Positions 35,993-48,469 of a DNA stretch of 64,000 bases are shown piece after piece. A program made the position numbers and the translations under genes. Every line of letters starts with the position of its first letter. Positions within the stretch are counted from its first letter, which is position 1. Origin of the DNA: Diaporthe sp. PMI_573 (lineage: Eukaryota > Ascomycota > Sordariomycetes > Diaporthales > Diaporthaceae); the NCBI GenBank assembly GCA_021399435.1, contig JAJTUP010000024.1, positions 806,001 through 870,000 on the forward strand, read 5' to 3'. Below the pieces are notes generated by a model. The model had not been told where the DNA came from. It did not search any database and saw only the letters and a list, made by a program, of their open reading frames with translations.

Positions 35993-36121
35993 GTTGGCAC
36001 CAATTGGTGCCAACTTTTATTGATTCTATTGCACTAGGTGGGTGCCAGGGCTGGCTAAAGTTGGCGGAGTTAGCAAAAGTGCGCGGGCATGTGTCCTGCG
36101 CGGCTGACTGTCCAACCACGT
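35993..36121 (-). repeat. Right terminal inverted repeat of pogo copy 1
   Basis: 129 bp, complement of the left end apart from 6 mismatches between positions 78 and 107. The same 22-bp palindrome lies at 35993-36014. TA at 36122 is the target duplication. Confidence 0.93.
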
Positions 36122-36123
36122 TA

Positions 36124-38500
36124 AGCCTGAAGTTGAGAATATTGATCTCGTAACCTTTTGCTCATCGGTACTCATTGTACCCATGGGGGACAATTCAAGC
36201 AACAAACATCTCATCTCCTAGAATGAGCATGTCACATCTCCTCAATTCTCGCTCTCGCTCAATGTTCAATTGTTTTTCACTATTTACCACTATAGCTTAT
36301 TTTTCCCGTCATCGCAAGGGGTTCTACATCATGTCTTCGATGATACTCATACATGAGGCTGCAAGTGCGGTAACTTAGACCAACGGGCTCTTTGAACGCA
36401 GCATTACAAATTCTTCTGACATAGCACATCCTTCACCATTCGATAACACCTCCACACCGCCTCCAGCTTCCTCGAGACCTACTCATGCATGCTGGGCAGG
36501 AGGAGCCGGGACTTTTGTCCCCCAAGGAGCTGTTCCACCGCGAAGGATCATTTTTGCAGCCCGGTGAATAGCATTGACATCAAATCAAAACCTTGTCACT
36601 TTGCTTTTACGCTTAGATACATACATGTACCCCGTATTCCTTATGCGATAATGCGATTCACAAGTACATAGGCAACGCTTCCGTGGCGCTGCCTAAAAGT
36701 TGCCCCTATTTCCAACGGGATATTCCACGTATTCCACATCGAAGTGGATCGTAGTGTAAACACTAGCGAGACGACAACCAGCCGCGGACTGAGGATATCC
36801 GATCAGCAGTAATGCCGCTGCAGGATGCCGTAGTGGAAAGAATTTTCAGGCGGAGTCTATTGGTGGTGTTGCCAGCATGAGTGGGGACATGGCGTTTCGG
36901 GTACGATCCTTCTCCGGGTCTTTGGTGGCAAGGACCATGGAAAACATCAACTGCCGCATGGAGCCGGCAACGTTGTCTTACTTTCAGGGACTATGAGCCG
37001 GCCTCGAACTCCGGCGATCCGCATAAAAAAGTCCCTTGGAAACAGTGAAGGATCCCACCGCCGCGGCTGCCTGCCTGCTTGGCCCGGTCCGCCAGCTGAG
37101 GGACCCCTTACTGCGGTAGCGCTCGGGAACAGCCTCGGCGGGGCGAGCCTTGTTGCACCCCAGACGGGGCAGCTGGAGCCCCAGCTGGGCCGGCGAGATC
37201 CCTGCCCCCCTGCTGCGGCAATCAACCCGTCTGGACCCGCTCGGCCCCGCGATTTTAGGCTGGAGGCGCTGTCAGACCAGCTGATACTGTATCCAGTACA
37301 AGGCCAGCCGCAGGAGGAATGCGATACAACGGTTCGTCCGTGTCCTGCATCCGATGCTACGCAACAGGAAGGTGTCAGGTGGCGTGGGTTCTCCTGCTTA
37401 CCCTCGGTTGAGGATTTTTTCTTTCTTTCTCTGGTTGTCATGACTCACCAATACGCGTACACTGTCCAATACGTCCTCCTGACGCGGATGTCCCGCCATA
37501 TTTCGCGAGGATGGCTTCAACGGCGCCTGCCTGGATTCCATCCTTCGCAGCCTGGACTTCAGCAGCTAGGACCGGGCCGACGGCGTCCGCCGAAATACGA
37601 CCGACTCTTCGGCTGCTGACTGCATGCACCTGGGGTTCTCAGGACGCTCCAAGGATTTTCTCGTTGCGAGGCGAATGCGACGTCGGATGTAAATCACCTA
37701 CGCCTTCACCGACGAGTTCTCATGCGAAGCGCGCTGCCGCTCCTACCCAATGACTAGGCCACGTGTTGAATGAGCCTCCTACCTTGGGGGGTTACATACC
37801 GAACACGTGGTGGCAGCTGTGTAGCTGAAAGGACGGGATGCTGCGTAGCTGAAAGAGGATGATGCTCTGAAAATCGAAGCTTGACTACGTAATCCTTAGG
37901 ATCCTGTTGGGGGCTGGAAAGTCATTGGATCTCTTCCGACCGCGACTTGGCATCTGACCTTGTCAGATTTGTGTGCTATGTGTAAGAACTCTGCCCGTCA
38001 ATGCCGACTTCGTGTTATGTAATTGCTCATTTCCAGAATACTAGTTGTCACACGGAGGTCCTCGGAGCAATAGGGTCCACTGTCGACGTGTTCATAGGAG
38101 GATGCCTCAGGCATCCAGGAATGATGGTCTATATATGGCCGGCACACTACACTAGCATCCCGGGGAGATCCCAGGAGCATCAGCAGTCTAAGATCCCCTT
38201 AGAGATTATCATTACAATACTACAAGCCCTTCACACACACAAGCCCTTGTAACACTAGTTACGAGAATTGCGTGAAGCTGAACGTGGGATGAATGGTTGG
38301 ACTACAAGGTTGACATTGGGCAATTCCAACATCTAATTGTATTCCGCCATGCATGTCAGGCTATGTAGTCGTTCTGTATGATGCGTGAGAAACACGTACA
38401 CAAACAAGACATTTTTTCAGAGTCACTTTTATGCCGTCAATTTCTATGGTCTACCAGAACTATCAAGTGAAGTTTCCAACCTCTCCGCATCATGCTTCTT
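36124..38500. other. Intergenic region left of the biosynthetic cluster
   Basis: No gene can be supported over 2.4 kb. The frame 36993-37619 (208 codons) is Pro/Gly/Arg-rich with no recognisable domain and is overlapped by an equally long frame on the other strand, as expected by chance in GC-rich DNA. No transcription factor gene for the cluster is visible here. Confidence 0.5.
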
Positions 38501-39451
38501 TCACGACCAGAACATGAGCTTTGAACGTCCACCTTCCTCCTCAGGTGGCAAAACGCCCATGAAGCTTGCAAGAGCAACCCTTCCAGGCGGAGTGTAGTCC
38601 TTGTTGATTGCCTGCACCTTGTGCATATTCCGCGAGTTGAAGATGAAGAGGTCCCCCACCTCTGGCTCAAAGAGACAGCTCTTGCGGCCCTCAACGAGGT
38701 CAGGGTGATATCCGTAAGTATTTGGATCGCGGTGCCGGAGCGCCTCCGGGGTCCACTGCACGTCGTAGCATGTTGTACCGCCCCCGTTGACGGGGGTGAT
38801 GTAGAGGTTGAACACGGCCTGGTTCGTGATGCGGTTGATGATCCAGTCCTCGGTGTTGCAGTCGTACGGGCACCAGTCACAGTGGATCGGTGTGCCGTTG
38901 TTGATGCAGCGAAAGATGCCTGAGAAGTAGTCCTTGCCGTCGCCTTCGCTGGCGACAGAGACGTCCCATTCCGGCACTAGAGCCGCAAGGGTTGAGATGA
39001 CTCTGGCCCAGACATTTTCCCCGGCCACCTTGGCAAGATCATCGTGCAAGTGGCGGATCTTGGCAGACTCCTCAAAGTACCTCTCCTTCTCTACTTTTGT
39101 GTTAGACTATGTGCAGTGCGCAATTTCCAGTGCTTGTGTCTCACCTTTGTGTGTCCGCGTCTTGTAGTCTTCTTCCGACTGAGCCTGAAACTCAAACTGG
39201 GCCAGGCCGACCTTCTGAACGGCTGGTCCCGTAGCGTGCAGGTATGGGCAGAGCTTGGGCGTCAGCTCCTCAATGATCTTACCACAGACCTCCTTGGAGG
39301 CAAATCCAGGGATTCTGATGACTGGGATTTTGCCCTCCAGCAAATCGAGGAAGGACTGTTTGCTTAGCGGCTGAGCTTGATCAGTAGTCCAAGCCCCTGC
39401 CGGGTGGGTGGGGAGTTTCCCATGACCACGGACTCCAGCTTGGGCCATCAT
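38501..39451 (-). CDS. Fe(II)/2-oxoglutarate-dependent oxygenase (cluster tailoring enzyme)
   Basis: Two exons, 39451-39145 and 39090-38501, joined over a 54-bp intron (GTGAGA, CTAAC branch, TAG), give 298 residues. An alternative acceptor three bases earlier would add one codon. The double-stranded beta-helix shows the metal triad: His and Asp in PIHCDWCPYD, and a distal His in SRNMHKVQ. Arg of PGRVALASF would bind 2-oxoglutarate. The N-terminal half contains PVIRIPGFASKEVCGKII, typical of the lid region. The enzyme likely hydroxylates or desaturates a free or carrier-bound amino acid or the peptide; the substrate is unknown. Its sequence is unlike the second oxygenase of the cluster (51281-52463), so the two probably act at different steps. 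It is transcribed in the same direction as the P450 gene. Confidence 0.85.
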
Positions 39452-40236
39452 CTTGACGAATTAGGGAGAAGGATGAGGATAGAAAGAAGAGGTATGAAGG
39501 GGGCTGAGCAATGGGCAAATTCGGCGAGAGCGGTTGGTTCATGTGAGCGTTGTGCAAGCTGCCTACTGTTTACGGAAGAAATAAGTATTGACAACTTGAC
39601 CGGGACCGAGAGGTGCCCGATAGGTTTGCCGGTACGCATATGACTGCCCAACTCGGCAAGTCTATGTGAGGGCTATGTGGGGTAAACAAATAACCTGTCT
39701 CGGAGGCTATAGGACTTCATGTCAGCTTAGCACTAATGCGGACTCTTACTTCTTCTGCATCAATTCCACAACGGTCAAGTCATCCCACAATCCTTCTGCA
39801 GCCTCTCCGCTCAAAGCCAGGGACGACCTGGCCCACCCCTAATATCCCTGCACAGGCTGAGGGTACCTAGGTGCCTTTGCAGGATTGCCTTCTGGCGGCT
39901 GTTGAGACTTTTGGCCCTTTAACACTTTGACGTTGCAATTTTCATTCGTTCGGATTGATCTTTGCCCTTGAGCACCGATTTCTTGTCTTATCAAATCTCC
40001 TCCGTACTTCGGTACAATGACATCTTATAGTGAGTTGAAAAGTCTGATCAAATATACTTAGAGTCATTGGAAAAGACTTGATAAAACTGAAACATATTCC
40101 ATATCCGATGCCAAACCGATTCATGCACGTTCTTCTGTTTTGCTTTGTGAGATTCCGAAAACGCACACTTTTTTGTGATCCAGACCAATTTTTTATGTTC
40201 CAAACAATTCAATGCCTCTTCAGTTACGTATGCACT
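39452..40236. other. Intergenic; promoter of the oxygenase and 3' flank of the P450 gene
   Basis: 785 bp without a supportable frame. The part nearest 39451 is the likely promoter of the minus-strand oxygenase. Confidence 0.5.
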
Positions 40237-41974
40237 TTACATCACCAGAGGCTCAAACTGTACCCACAGCTTATCCTCGAGGGAGCCTGGGGTGTGTCGG
40301 CCAAAAGAAGCGGGGTCAACGACATTGACCTTGAAATTCGTGAATATGGTGGCCAATATGTAACGCATTACTTGATTGTGGCGACGAGTCAGTTGAAAGT
40401 GAATGAAACAGGTAGATGGCAGCAATGATAATGACTTACGGTATTGTGTAAGATGCAATCCTACGCATATCCTGGGCCCACTCCCAAAGGCCCACAGCCT
40501 CGCCTCACCCGACTCCTTAGCTTCGCTCGCTTCACAAGAGGGGTGGTCCTCAATCCATCTTTCAGGCCGCCACTCGTCGGGAGAGTCCCACTTGGACGCG
40601 TCGCGGTGCACGAACCACTGAAACGAGTTGACTCTCGTCCCTGGTGGAATATTGTCGTACCCGGCGAGAGACACGCTGCGGTCTTCGGGCGTGATCCTCG
40701 GCAGGGGCGTGCTGTTAGGACGCATCCGGAAGCTTTCCTTCAGGACGGCAGAGAGGTATGGCAGTTTGTCGAGGGCCTGTGGAGAAGGCATGTACATCCC
40801 ACTTCCACTTGCTGCTGCATTCTCACCATTGAGGCTCATATCAAGCTGAGCCGCGAGGAGTTCGTCCCGCAGTGTCTGCTGTGCCGTTGGGTGCCGTGAG
40901 ATGTAGTAGATGGTGTAGGCAAGTACTAGCCCCAAAACCTCTCGCGCACCAGACATGTGGTCGAACAGCTCGCTTGCCACGGAGCGGCGGCGGGCCTCGA
41001 GGTCCTCTCCAGATGGGTTCTTTTCGGACGCAGAGTAGACTGCCTCGAAGACAAGTGGGGTATCCTCGGGGTGTTCTGGCTTGCTCTGGACTGTCCGCGT
41101 TGCTCCGTTGCACATCCTCATCATCCAGTCCTCAATCCACTGGGTTGATTCAGCGTGGCCCGCGGGCATCAGATCAACACCAATCATATTGAGGATTTGG
41201 GTGAGGCGGGGTAATTCCTGGGGCCAGAACGACTCCTTGCAGTAACGATTCTCGTAATGCTCAAGCCACTCGCGTGTGTCGGCTGGAGGTGCTTGGAGAA
41301 AGTCGGAGGCATTAGAAAACCCAAAGATGAACTGTGTGACAAGGTCTAGGCAAAGGGCATAGCTCGTTTCAAGGAGCTCTGAAGGACGAGTCATCTTGGA
41401 CTCTTGGTCCAGGCGGGGGATCAGCCGCTCGTACAGAGTTTTTCTGGCCATGGCAAGCAACTCCGGCGAGCCGAATAGTGATGACTTTGTATAAGGGGTT
41501 GACATGCGCCGCCTGTGAAATGCATGTTGATGCCTCGAGCGACTACAGAAAGAGTTTGACTTCCTGTTCGTGTGCGTCAGCTTCTAGTTGATCTTCACTG
41601 TGAGACTTCGCTGAATCATCTTACCCGTAATAACCAAAAAAGTCAAAGTAAACGGGCTTGTCGAACCCGCCACCATAAATCTTCCGGATTCCCTCCTCAT
41701 AGCAGCTTACACTGAGGTCCTTGGGTCCTAGTCTGACAACGGGACCAAGCCGCTTGTGCGCTTCTACCGCGCTTTCGAGCTCACGGCCAGTCCATCGTTG
41801 CCACAAGATCCAAACAGAGGAGAACCCTGAAGACCAGTGGGCGCTGGGGATTTTGGAAAGCGGTGACAACAGAGGCGCGCAGAAAAAGTACAAAATCGCA
41901 GAGACCACGAGAGCGGCCCCTACAACGGGTGCAGAAAATACAAGGCCGTCCATCTTGCTTGAGATACCGGACAA
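40237..41974 (-). CDS. Cytochrome P450 monooxygenase
   Basis: Three exons, 41974-41625, 41563-40440 and 40370-40237 (introns of 61 and 69 bp), encode 535 residues. An N-terminal membrane anchor (VVGAALVVSAILYFFCAPLL) is followed by the Pro-rich hinge LSPLSKIPSAHW. FHRRRMSTPYTK is the C-helix region. ExxR is KESFR (Glu393-Arg396), the PERF-like motif is EWRPERW, and the heme loop FGSGPRICVG has Cys483 as ligand. Splicing the last intron restores HLTQYLMRYILATIF, the L helix. The I-helix reads SGAREVLGLVLAY and lacks the usual (A/G)GxxT with an acid-alcohol pair. That is uncommon for a standard monooxygenase and may mean an altered oxygen-activation mechanism. Likely tailors the NRPS product at the ER. 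Divergent from the ABC transporter gene. Confidence 0.93.
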
Positions 41975-42628
41975 AATGGATTACCGCAGCAAGAAGACAA
42001 GATATTCCGCTGTTTTATTAGTCTATGAACCGTCTCCCTCTCGTCCACCGCCCAGTTTCTCCCAAAGTACTTCCCCTTATGACTAACCAATCTGACACAT
42101 GTTGTTGTATAGGGGCCACGCTTGAACAAGCATGGTCACTCAACAAAGTCCATCATCACAGGCACCGGCTTAGAACGGCACAGCCCCGGCCCTAGTCCTC
42201 ATCCTGATGAGGGCCGAAATGTCGCACAAGAAATGGAGACGGAATCCCACAAGATCTCATTGGTTCGCACGTGCTCGCGCCGGATCTCACCAGGAATGCA
42301 GGGACTTTGCATCACGAGGTGTCAGACCTGAAAAAAAAAAGGTACATGGACTTTGTGTACAGTGTAGTACGGCCAGCTGCCTAATCCGACCTAGCTGCTG
42401 ACCGGCTTGGAGCAAGCATTTCGAATAAGCGGGCTGTATGCAGATCGAATCCTTCACAAGTCCGAGACCTTCCCAGATCACTCATGGCAGAAAAAAAACC
42501 AGGTGGCAGAAAACAAACCCCAGGCGTCACAAGTGTTGGTGTGAAAGAGGTGCCCGGCGAGCTGACAAAGTTTTTTTGGTTTTGGTTTTCACACTTCGAC
42601 AAGGACCATACGCCAGCAACGAGAAGCA
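41975..42628. promoter_or_regulatory. Divergent promoter between P450 and ABC transporter genes
   Basis: 654 bp between two outward-facing start codons, so it must serve both genes. I see no clear conserved operator pair or coding frame. An A10 run lies near 42330 and CT-rich stretches near 42050. Confidence 0.6.
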
Positions 42629-45600
42629 ATGTTTATCGAGCTTGTCAGCGTGCTGGCGGCCGGCCTGACCGCCGTACGCGCAGTGCTCGCAGCTTCTGGA
42701 TCCCTCACGCTCGCCAGCCTTCGTGCCCGCAAGTATGGGTTCCGATACAGCCACCTACCATCACCGCGGGGCTACGAGGACGAGGACGGCCAAGCAGACG
42801 GCGAGACTGTTGCCAAGTTCACAGACCGGATGCCCAAGCTTTTGGCATTGCTCTTCATTGCCGTAGACTTGTTCATTTGCGCAGTGAGATTACTGGGAAT
42901 CACGGGACTCGCGTTGGGATTTCTGGACTTGATTGCCCGTGTGCGTTGCCTCTCCTATTCAACACCGTGGAAGTTTTATGTCTTGCTGACTCTGCTGGCT
43001 CCAGATTCTGACAGCTGCACAAATCGCATCTCTCTTTCTGGTCCCGAACCCGACACAGCGCTTCACAATCGGCTGCTGTGCCGCTGTGTCGTGCACCATC
43101 GGGGGATTTGCGACAACTTACCAAATTTACCAGTCGGCCTCAGAGACCCAAAATGGGGTCAACCTGGTGGCAGTTGGAGATGTAGTCTTTCTGTTTCTCG
43201 CTGCCATTTCGGCAGCTTCAATCCCGCGAAGACCCAACGTACTCTATGATGGTCGATTCGTTGACCAGCAATACACGGTCTCAACTCTTCAGCGGTACTC
43301 TTTCTCCTGGGCCCGCGATCTACTATCAAGAGCCAAAAAAGAGGGAACCTTGGAGTACGGCGACCTGCCAGCTCTCCACGGGGCAGCCCGGACTGAGCCT
43401 CTCCTGAATCACTTCTTCCATGTCTTCAACCACTCGCGCTGGCAATCGCTCTGGATCAAGGTCTTCCTCGCGCACAAGGGCTTATTCTTACAGCAGTGGG
43501 CCTTGACGATTGCATCGAGCTTCGCGCTCTTTGCGCCGCAGCTTTGCATGCTAAAGATCCTCAGACTTCTCGAGGAACGTCAGCCCGAGTTCACAGTCGC
43601 AAGCATTTGGTTCTGGGTGGCTGCCCTGGGTCTCAGCAAGATTTTGCAGGTTGCAATCGAGTCTTGGCTGGAATGGATCAACTGGGCCATGCTCTCCGTG
43701 CCAGTGCGATCGCAACTGGCAGCCATGATTTTCCAGAAATCTTTGCGTACTAAAGACATCAAGGGTGTCGAATCCACAGACAAGGAGGAAGGACAAGGTG
43801 GAGGCGCCGGGTCAGAAGAAAATGGCCTTGGCGCGGAGAATGAAGCCGAGGGATTGCTTGAGGAGTGGTCGGACGACAACCAAAAGAGTCAGGAGAAGGC
43901 TGCCGATGAAGACGAAGAGGACCCGTCGTCTGGCATGCAACAAGCCATCATCAATCTCGTTGGCGTCGACACCGTCCGCATATCCAATTTCGCAGCGGAG
44001 AACAACCTGCTCCTCAGCACGATTGTGAACCTCGGGCTGGCGCTCACCATTCTCTTCAGCCTCCTCGGCTGGCTGGGCGTCTGTGCCGGTCTAGTGATGC
44101 CCATCCTCCTCACCCCGCTCAACCTCTGGGCGACTCGAAAATACTCGGATGCTCAGGACGCGGTCATGACGATCCGCGATCAGAGAATGGCCCTCATTGG
44201 CGAAGCCCTACGCGGGATTCGCCAGATCAAGTTCTCCGCTGTGGAAGACCAGTGGCAGTCGATGGTCCTTGGCATCCGGAGCAGAGAGCTGAAGCAGCAG
44301 TGGTGGGTCTACATCTTGACCAGCGGCTTGCTGTGTATCTGGATGGCTGCACCGTTGCTTTTCAGTACAGTTTCTCTTGCAATACACGCGTGGCAAAACG
44401 GTGGGATCTCCCCGGCCACAGCTTTCACATCCCTGGCCATCTTCGGCACTTTGGAGTACGCACTTAGCGTGGTACCCAATTTGATCACAGAGGCCGTCGA
44501 CGCCAATGTCAGTGTTCAGAGGATTCAGAAGCATCTCCAGCGCCAAGAACGAGAAGTGCCTGAAACAGTGGGCGAACAGGTGGTTTTTGATCATGCAACC
44601 GTGCATTGGCCTTCTGATAATGACTTCCGGGGTTCTTTCGCGTTGCGAGAGCTGGACCTCCGGTTCCCCAAGGGCGAGCTGAGGTATGGTTGAACCAAGA
44701 AAATACCTAGTTACCCAAGACTGTCAGCTAACTGTGGTGAATTTAGTGTCATTTGTGGCAGGACAGGCTGCGGCAAGAGTTTGTTGCTTGCCTCAATCCT
44801 CGGAGAGACGGACGTTGTTGAAGGCAGCATCAGACTGCCAGAAGCCCAAGACGTATCGGATGAAGAATGGCTTGATCCTGCTGCTGTAGCATACGTGGCT
44901 CAGATTCCCTGGACGGAGAACGCGACCATCAGGGACAACATCCTATTCGGTCTGCCATTCGTCCAAAAGCGTTATGAGCAAGTCATCTGGGCGTGTGCGC
45001 TCGAACCCGACATCGAAATAATGCCAGACGGAGAGCTCACTGAAGTCGGCGCTAACGGAATCAATCTGAGCGGAGGCCAGCGGTGGCGCATCACATTTGC
45101 TCGCGCTCTGTACTCGAGAGCAGCGACGCTAGTCCTGGACGACATCTTCAGCGCAGTTGACGCACACGTCGGGCGACACCTCCTGACACATGGCCTCTTG
45201 GGGAGCCTGGCCTCGGGTCGCACCCGCATCCTGGCCACCCACCACGAGGAGCTTGTCCTCCCAGCCACGTCGTATATCGTGCGACTCAGCGAGAACAACG
45301 GTTCAAGCTACGCCACCACGACGTCTCAGACACCCAAGAGCATCGATCGCGCCGTCTTCACCGCTCGAAAGTCCACTAGTAGTGGTGGTGGCACAGGCAC
45401 AGCCTCCTCCAGTCAGACCTCGGAAACTCTGCAGGAGGTAGAGCTGGAGCCTGTGACACCGCCGAAGCCGGCCAAGTTTGTGGAAGACGAGGTCCGTGAG
45501 AAGGGCCACATCAAGTGGCAGGTGTACAAGGCCTACATGATCGCGGCCGGTGGCTTTCCGTTCTGGACCACGGCTCTGGGCGTTTTCGCACTCGCGCAAG

Positions 45601-47354
45601 GGGCGCTATTAGGTCGAGGCTGGTTGGTCAAGTTGTGGGCTGAGAAGAATATTCCCGCGAATCCATCCCTGAGCGTACGAGAAGCAGGCTCTGCCGATCC
45701 AGTTTCGACAGCAGATAGTCATCTCTACTTCTACCTGGGTGGCTACCTACTCGTCTCGCTCATCGCCGCGGTCCTCGCTGGTATCAAGTTCGTCTTCTTT
45801 TGCCGCGGTTCTATCGAAGCATCACGACGATTATTCGAGTCATTTACTACGACTGTGCTTCGCGCCCCGCTGAGATGGCTGGACACCGTGCCGCAAGGTC
45901 GGATCCTCAACCGTTTCGCGGCTGACTTCAGCTCCGTCGACGCTAAATTGGCACGAGATGTCAGCCACTTCTGGGAGTCCGGCCTCGCATTCGTCGCCAT
46001 TGTCATTGCCGGCATGTTCGTTTCCGTATACATGTTGCTCCCGTCATTGCTCTTGGGCGCCATCTGCGTCTACTACACGGCGCAATACTTGCCTGGCGCG
46101 AGAGACATCAAGCGTTTGGAGGCCACCGCTCAATCGCCGGTCTTCGAGCACTATGGCTCAACCCTCACTGGGCTGGTTACCATCCGTTGTTTTCGCAAGA
46201 CCGCCGTGTATCAGACACGCATGCATGACAAGCTGGATGAGTACGCCCGATCTACTTGGCATCTCTGGCTAACGCAGCGGTGGATGTCTTTCCGCATGGG
46301 CACCATAGGGGCCGTCTTTGCGTTTGCGGTGGCGACTGTGGTTGCCGCCAGGTCTGACATCAACGCTGCTCTTGCTGGTTTCGCCTTGAGCTTCTCACTG
46401 CAGTACTCGGAGGCAGTGGTTGAGATGATCCGCAGGTACTCGGCGATGGAGTTAGACATGAACTCTACCGAGCGCATTGTCGAGTACACCGACATGCCAA
46501 CCGAAGACCGCACTGGAATCGAGCCACCGCCAGGTTGGCCTTCGCGCGGCCGCATACAGGTCGACGCACTGGAAGCAGCATACGCGCCCGGCCTCCCGTC
46601 CGTGCTTAAAGGCCTCACGTTCGAGATCGAGCCTGGCCAGCGGATCGGCGTGATCGGCCGGACTGGCAGCGGCAAGTCGTCCTTCACCCTCGCACTGTTC
46701 CGCTTCATCGAGGCTCGGTCTGGCCGCATCCTCATCGACGGCACGGATATTGCCAAGATTGGACTCCAAGCCCTGCGAAGCCGCCTCTCTATCATCCCCC
46801 AGGACCCGGTGCTGTTCTCAGGCACCCTCCGAACGAATCTCGACGTGTTCAACCAGTACGATGATGACGTGCTCCTAGATAGCCTTCGTCATGTCCATCT
46901 TCTGGATTCACCTATGGCTGGTGATCTTCCCACAAAACTTGTGGATGATGACACCAAGGGCCAAAACATATTCAAGAGCTTGGAGTCGCCTGTGTCCGAA
47001 GGCGGCCTCAGCCTCTCGCAAGGCCAGAGGCAGCTTGTCTGCTTAGCTCGTGCGATTGTAACAAGACCTAAGATCATGGTCCTTGATGAGGCCACTTCTG
47101 CGGTCGACATGGGCACCGATGCACTAATCCAGGAGAGCATCCGGAAGCAATTCCAGGGGAGCACCTTGATCGTCATTGCCCACCGTCTTAGTACAATTGC
47201 AGACTTTGACAAGATTCTGGTCATGGACAATGGAAATGTGGTCGAATTTGATGAGCCAAGAAAATTACTGGAGAAGCCCGGTGGCGAGTTCAGGAGAATG
47301 CTCAACGAGAGTGGAGAGAAGGAGAAGCTAGAGCGTCTTGTTTACAAAACATAA
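42629..47354 (+). CDS. ABCC-type (MRP-like) full ABC transporter
   Basis: Three exons, 42629-42940, 43005-44683 and 44747-47354 (introns of 64 and 63 bp), encode 1532 residues, normal for fungal ABCC proteins. Hydrophobic N-terminal segments precede the first membrane domain. NBD1 has Walker A GRTGCGKS (about 668-675), signature LSGGQ (771-775) and VLDDIFSAVD, where the usual catalytic Glu is Asp, as is typical for the degenerate first site of ABCC proteins. NBD2 has GRTGSGKS (1301-1308), LSQGQ (1420-1424) and VLDEATSAVD. An acidic, low-complexity stretch (EGQGGGAGSEENG and following) lies in the first membrane domain. It probably exports the cluster product or a toxic intermediate. Its position between tailoring genes supports this, but substrate identity is inference. 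Confidence 0.95.
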
Positions 47355-47458
47355 CACAGACAGCACTTAAAACTAAGAGTCTAGAATAGATCCAATAAAG
47401 TCTCAAGCAAGTTAAAATTTCTCTTGATTAACTACTCTGTCACCGTATATATCTTGGC

Positions 47459-48469
47459 TCATTCAGCGGTCTTCGTGAGTTGCTTTGCAGCCAACGCCGT
47501 GGTCTTCGAAGCCTCAGCCACCGCTAGCTGCACTTCCCGCTCGTCCATGACAGCCTGGCCTTTGGCTGTCGATCCCCCCTTTGTAGTGACCATGCGCCTC
47601 AGTTCAGCCGGTGACGTGTCGTCGAGAAGTAGTGCAGCGGTACTCCGTGCTGCGTTGGCCGCCAAAGCCAGCGCGACTTCCGGCTCCATGTCGGTGTCAG
47701 TCGACTGGGCTCCTGTTGCCATTCCCTCAATCAGTGATGCATAAAACGCAAGCGATGATGCGCACAACGCGGACGCGGTGTTCATCAGTCTCTCGGGCAG
47801 CCATTGCACGGTGCCAACCAACCCGAAGATGGCCTCAACGCCAGCTTTCGCTGCTGCCAATTCCTCTCTTCCATCGTGATTAACGCCTTCGCCAAAAGCT
47901 AGAGGCGTCGTGCTCTGGTTCAGCCTAGCTGCGATATTCGGCATGGCGCGCATGATGATGAGTGGCTTTGTCTCGGGGGCTGAACTCCTCGTGCTGGTGT
48001 CATCTTGGTGGTACAGGATCTGCTCAATTTCTGAGCTTGTGACACCCCCCATGATGTTGATCAGGACGCGTGTTTCGGATGAGGTAGTCAGAGCACGATG
48101 TAGACCTTCCTCGCGCAGGACCTGTCGAAATACCACATGCTTGCAGGCCAGAATTACGTGATTGGCTAGTTCCACAGCATGGCCGTTCTGGCTTGCATGG
48201 AGAATTGTGATTTTGGGCGTCTTATTGCCACCGAACTTGGCAGCCAGACAATCTACACCCCCTTCAGAGCCTGCTGTAAGGATGAGGTGCTCAATTTGGT
48301 GTCCATCAATTGCTGCATTGAGGATCCCTTCGACAATGGCCGTTCCGAGCTTGCCTAACTTGCGTGTCAGTAACAAAACCTCCCATTCCAGTACCAACCG
48401 AGGACCAAACGCACCACAGCCAATGATTGCCACGGTCCTTGGTGACCTCAATGTACCTAATTCTGACAT
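47459..48469 (-). CDS. Pyrroline-5-carboxylate reductase-like enzyme
   Basis: Two exons, 48469-48415 and 48354-47459, give 316 residues. The 60-bp intron (GTGCGT...GTTAG) has no stop and keeps the frame, so an unspliced reading looks continuous. Removing it restores the dinucleotide-binding loop IIGCGKLGTAI instead of an insert of 20 residues. MRAMPNIAARLNQSTTPLAFG and the C-terminal MVTTKGGSTAKGQAVMDE correspond to conserved P5CR blocks (P-N-x3 and GGxT). The enzyme reduces cyclic imines to proline-type amino acids with NAD(P)H. Next to an NRPS it more likely makes a non-standard proline analogue than housekeeping proline. It converges on the ABC transporter gene, with 104 bp between stops. 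Confidence 0.9.
   Translation of the reverse strand: MSELGTLRSPRTVAIIGCGAFGPRLVLEWEVLLLTRKLGKLGTAIVEGILNAAIDGHQIEHLILTAGSEGGVDCLAAKFGGNKTPKITILHASQNGHAVELANHVILACKHVVFRQVLREEGLHRALTTSSETRVLINIMGGVTSSEIEQILYHQDDTSTRSSAPETKPLIIMRAMPNIAARLNQSTTPLAFGEGVNHDGREELAAAKAGVEAIFGLVGTVQWLPERLMNTASALCASSLAFYASLIEGMATGAQSTDTDMEPEVALALAANAARSTAALLLDDTSPAELRRMVTTKGGSTAKGQAVMDEREVQLAVAEASKTTALAAKQLTKTAE

Larger units (their letters stand above)
33797..36121 (+). mobile_element. pogo-type Tc1/mariner transposon, copy 1 (intact)
   Basis: 2325 bp flanked by TA target duplications (33795-33796 and 36122-36123). The 129-bp terminal inverted repeats begin ACGTGGTTGGACAGTC. They enclose one intronless transposase gene. 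All features occur again at an offset of 15125 bp in copy 2, and I see no difference between the copies. TA targets and a DDE_1/CENP-B-like transposase place it in the pogo/Fot group. The element shows no RIP-type stops, in strong contrast with the copia block. Confidence 0.95.

Noticed and set aside
36993..37619. 208-codon frame between pogo copy 1 and the cluster
   Set aside because: Low-complexity Pro/Gly/Arg composition, overlapped by a long frame on the other strand, no domain, and no intron or leader support.
37438..37629. 63-codon minus frame with AAEVQAAKDGIQAGAVEA
   Set aside because: It looks protein-like over 30 residues, but I could find neither a start context nor flanking exons and recognise no family.
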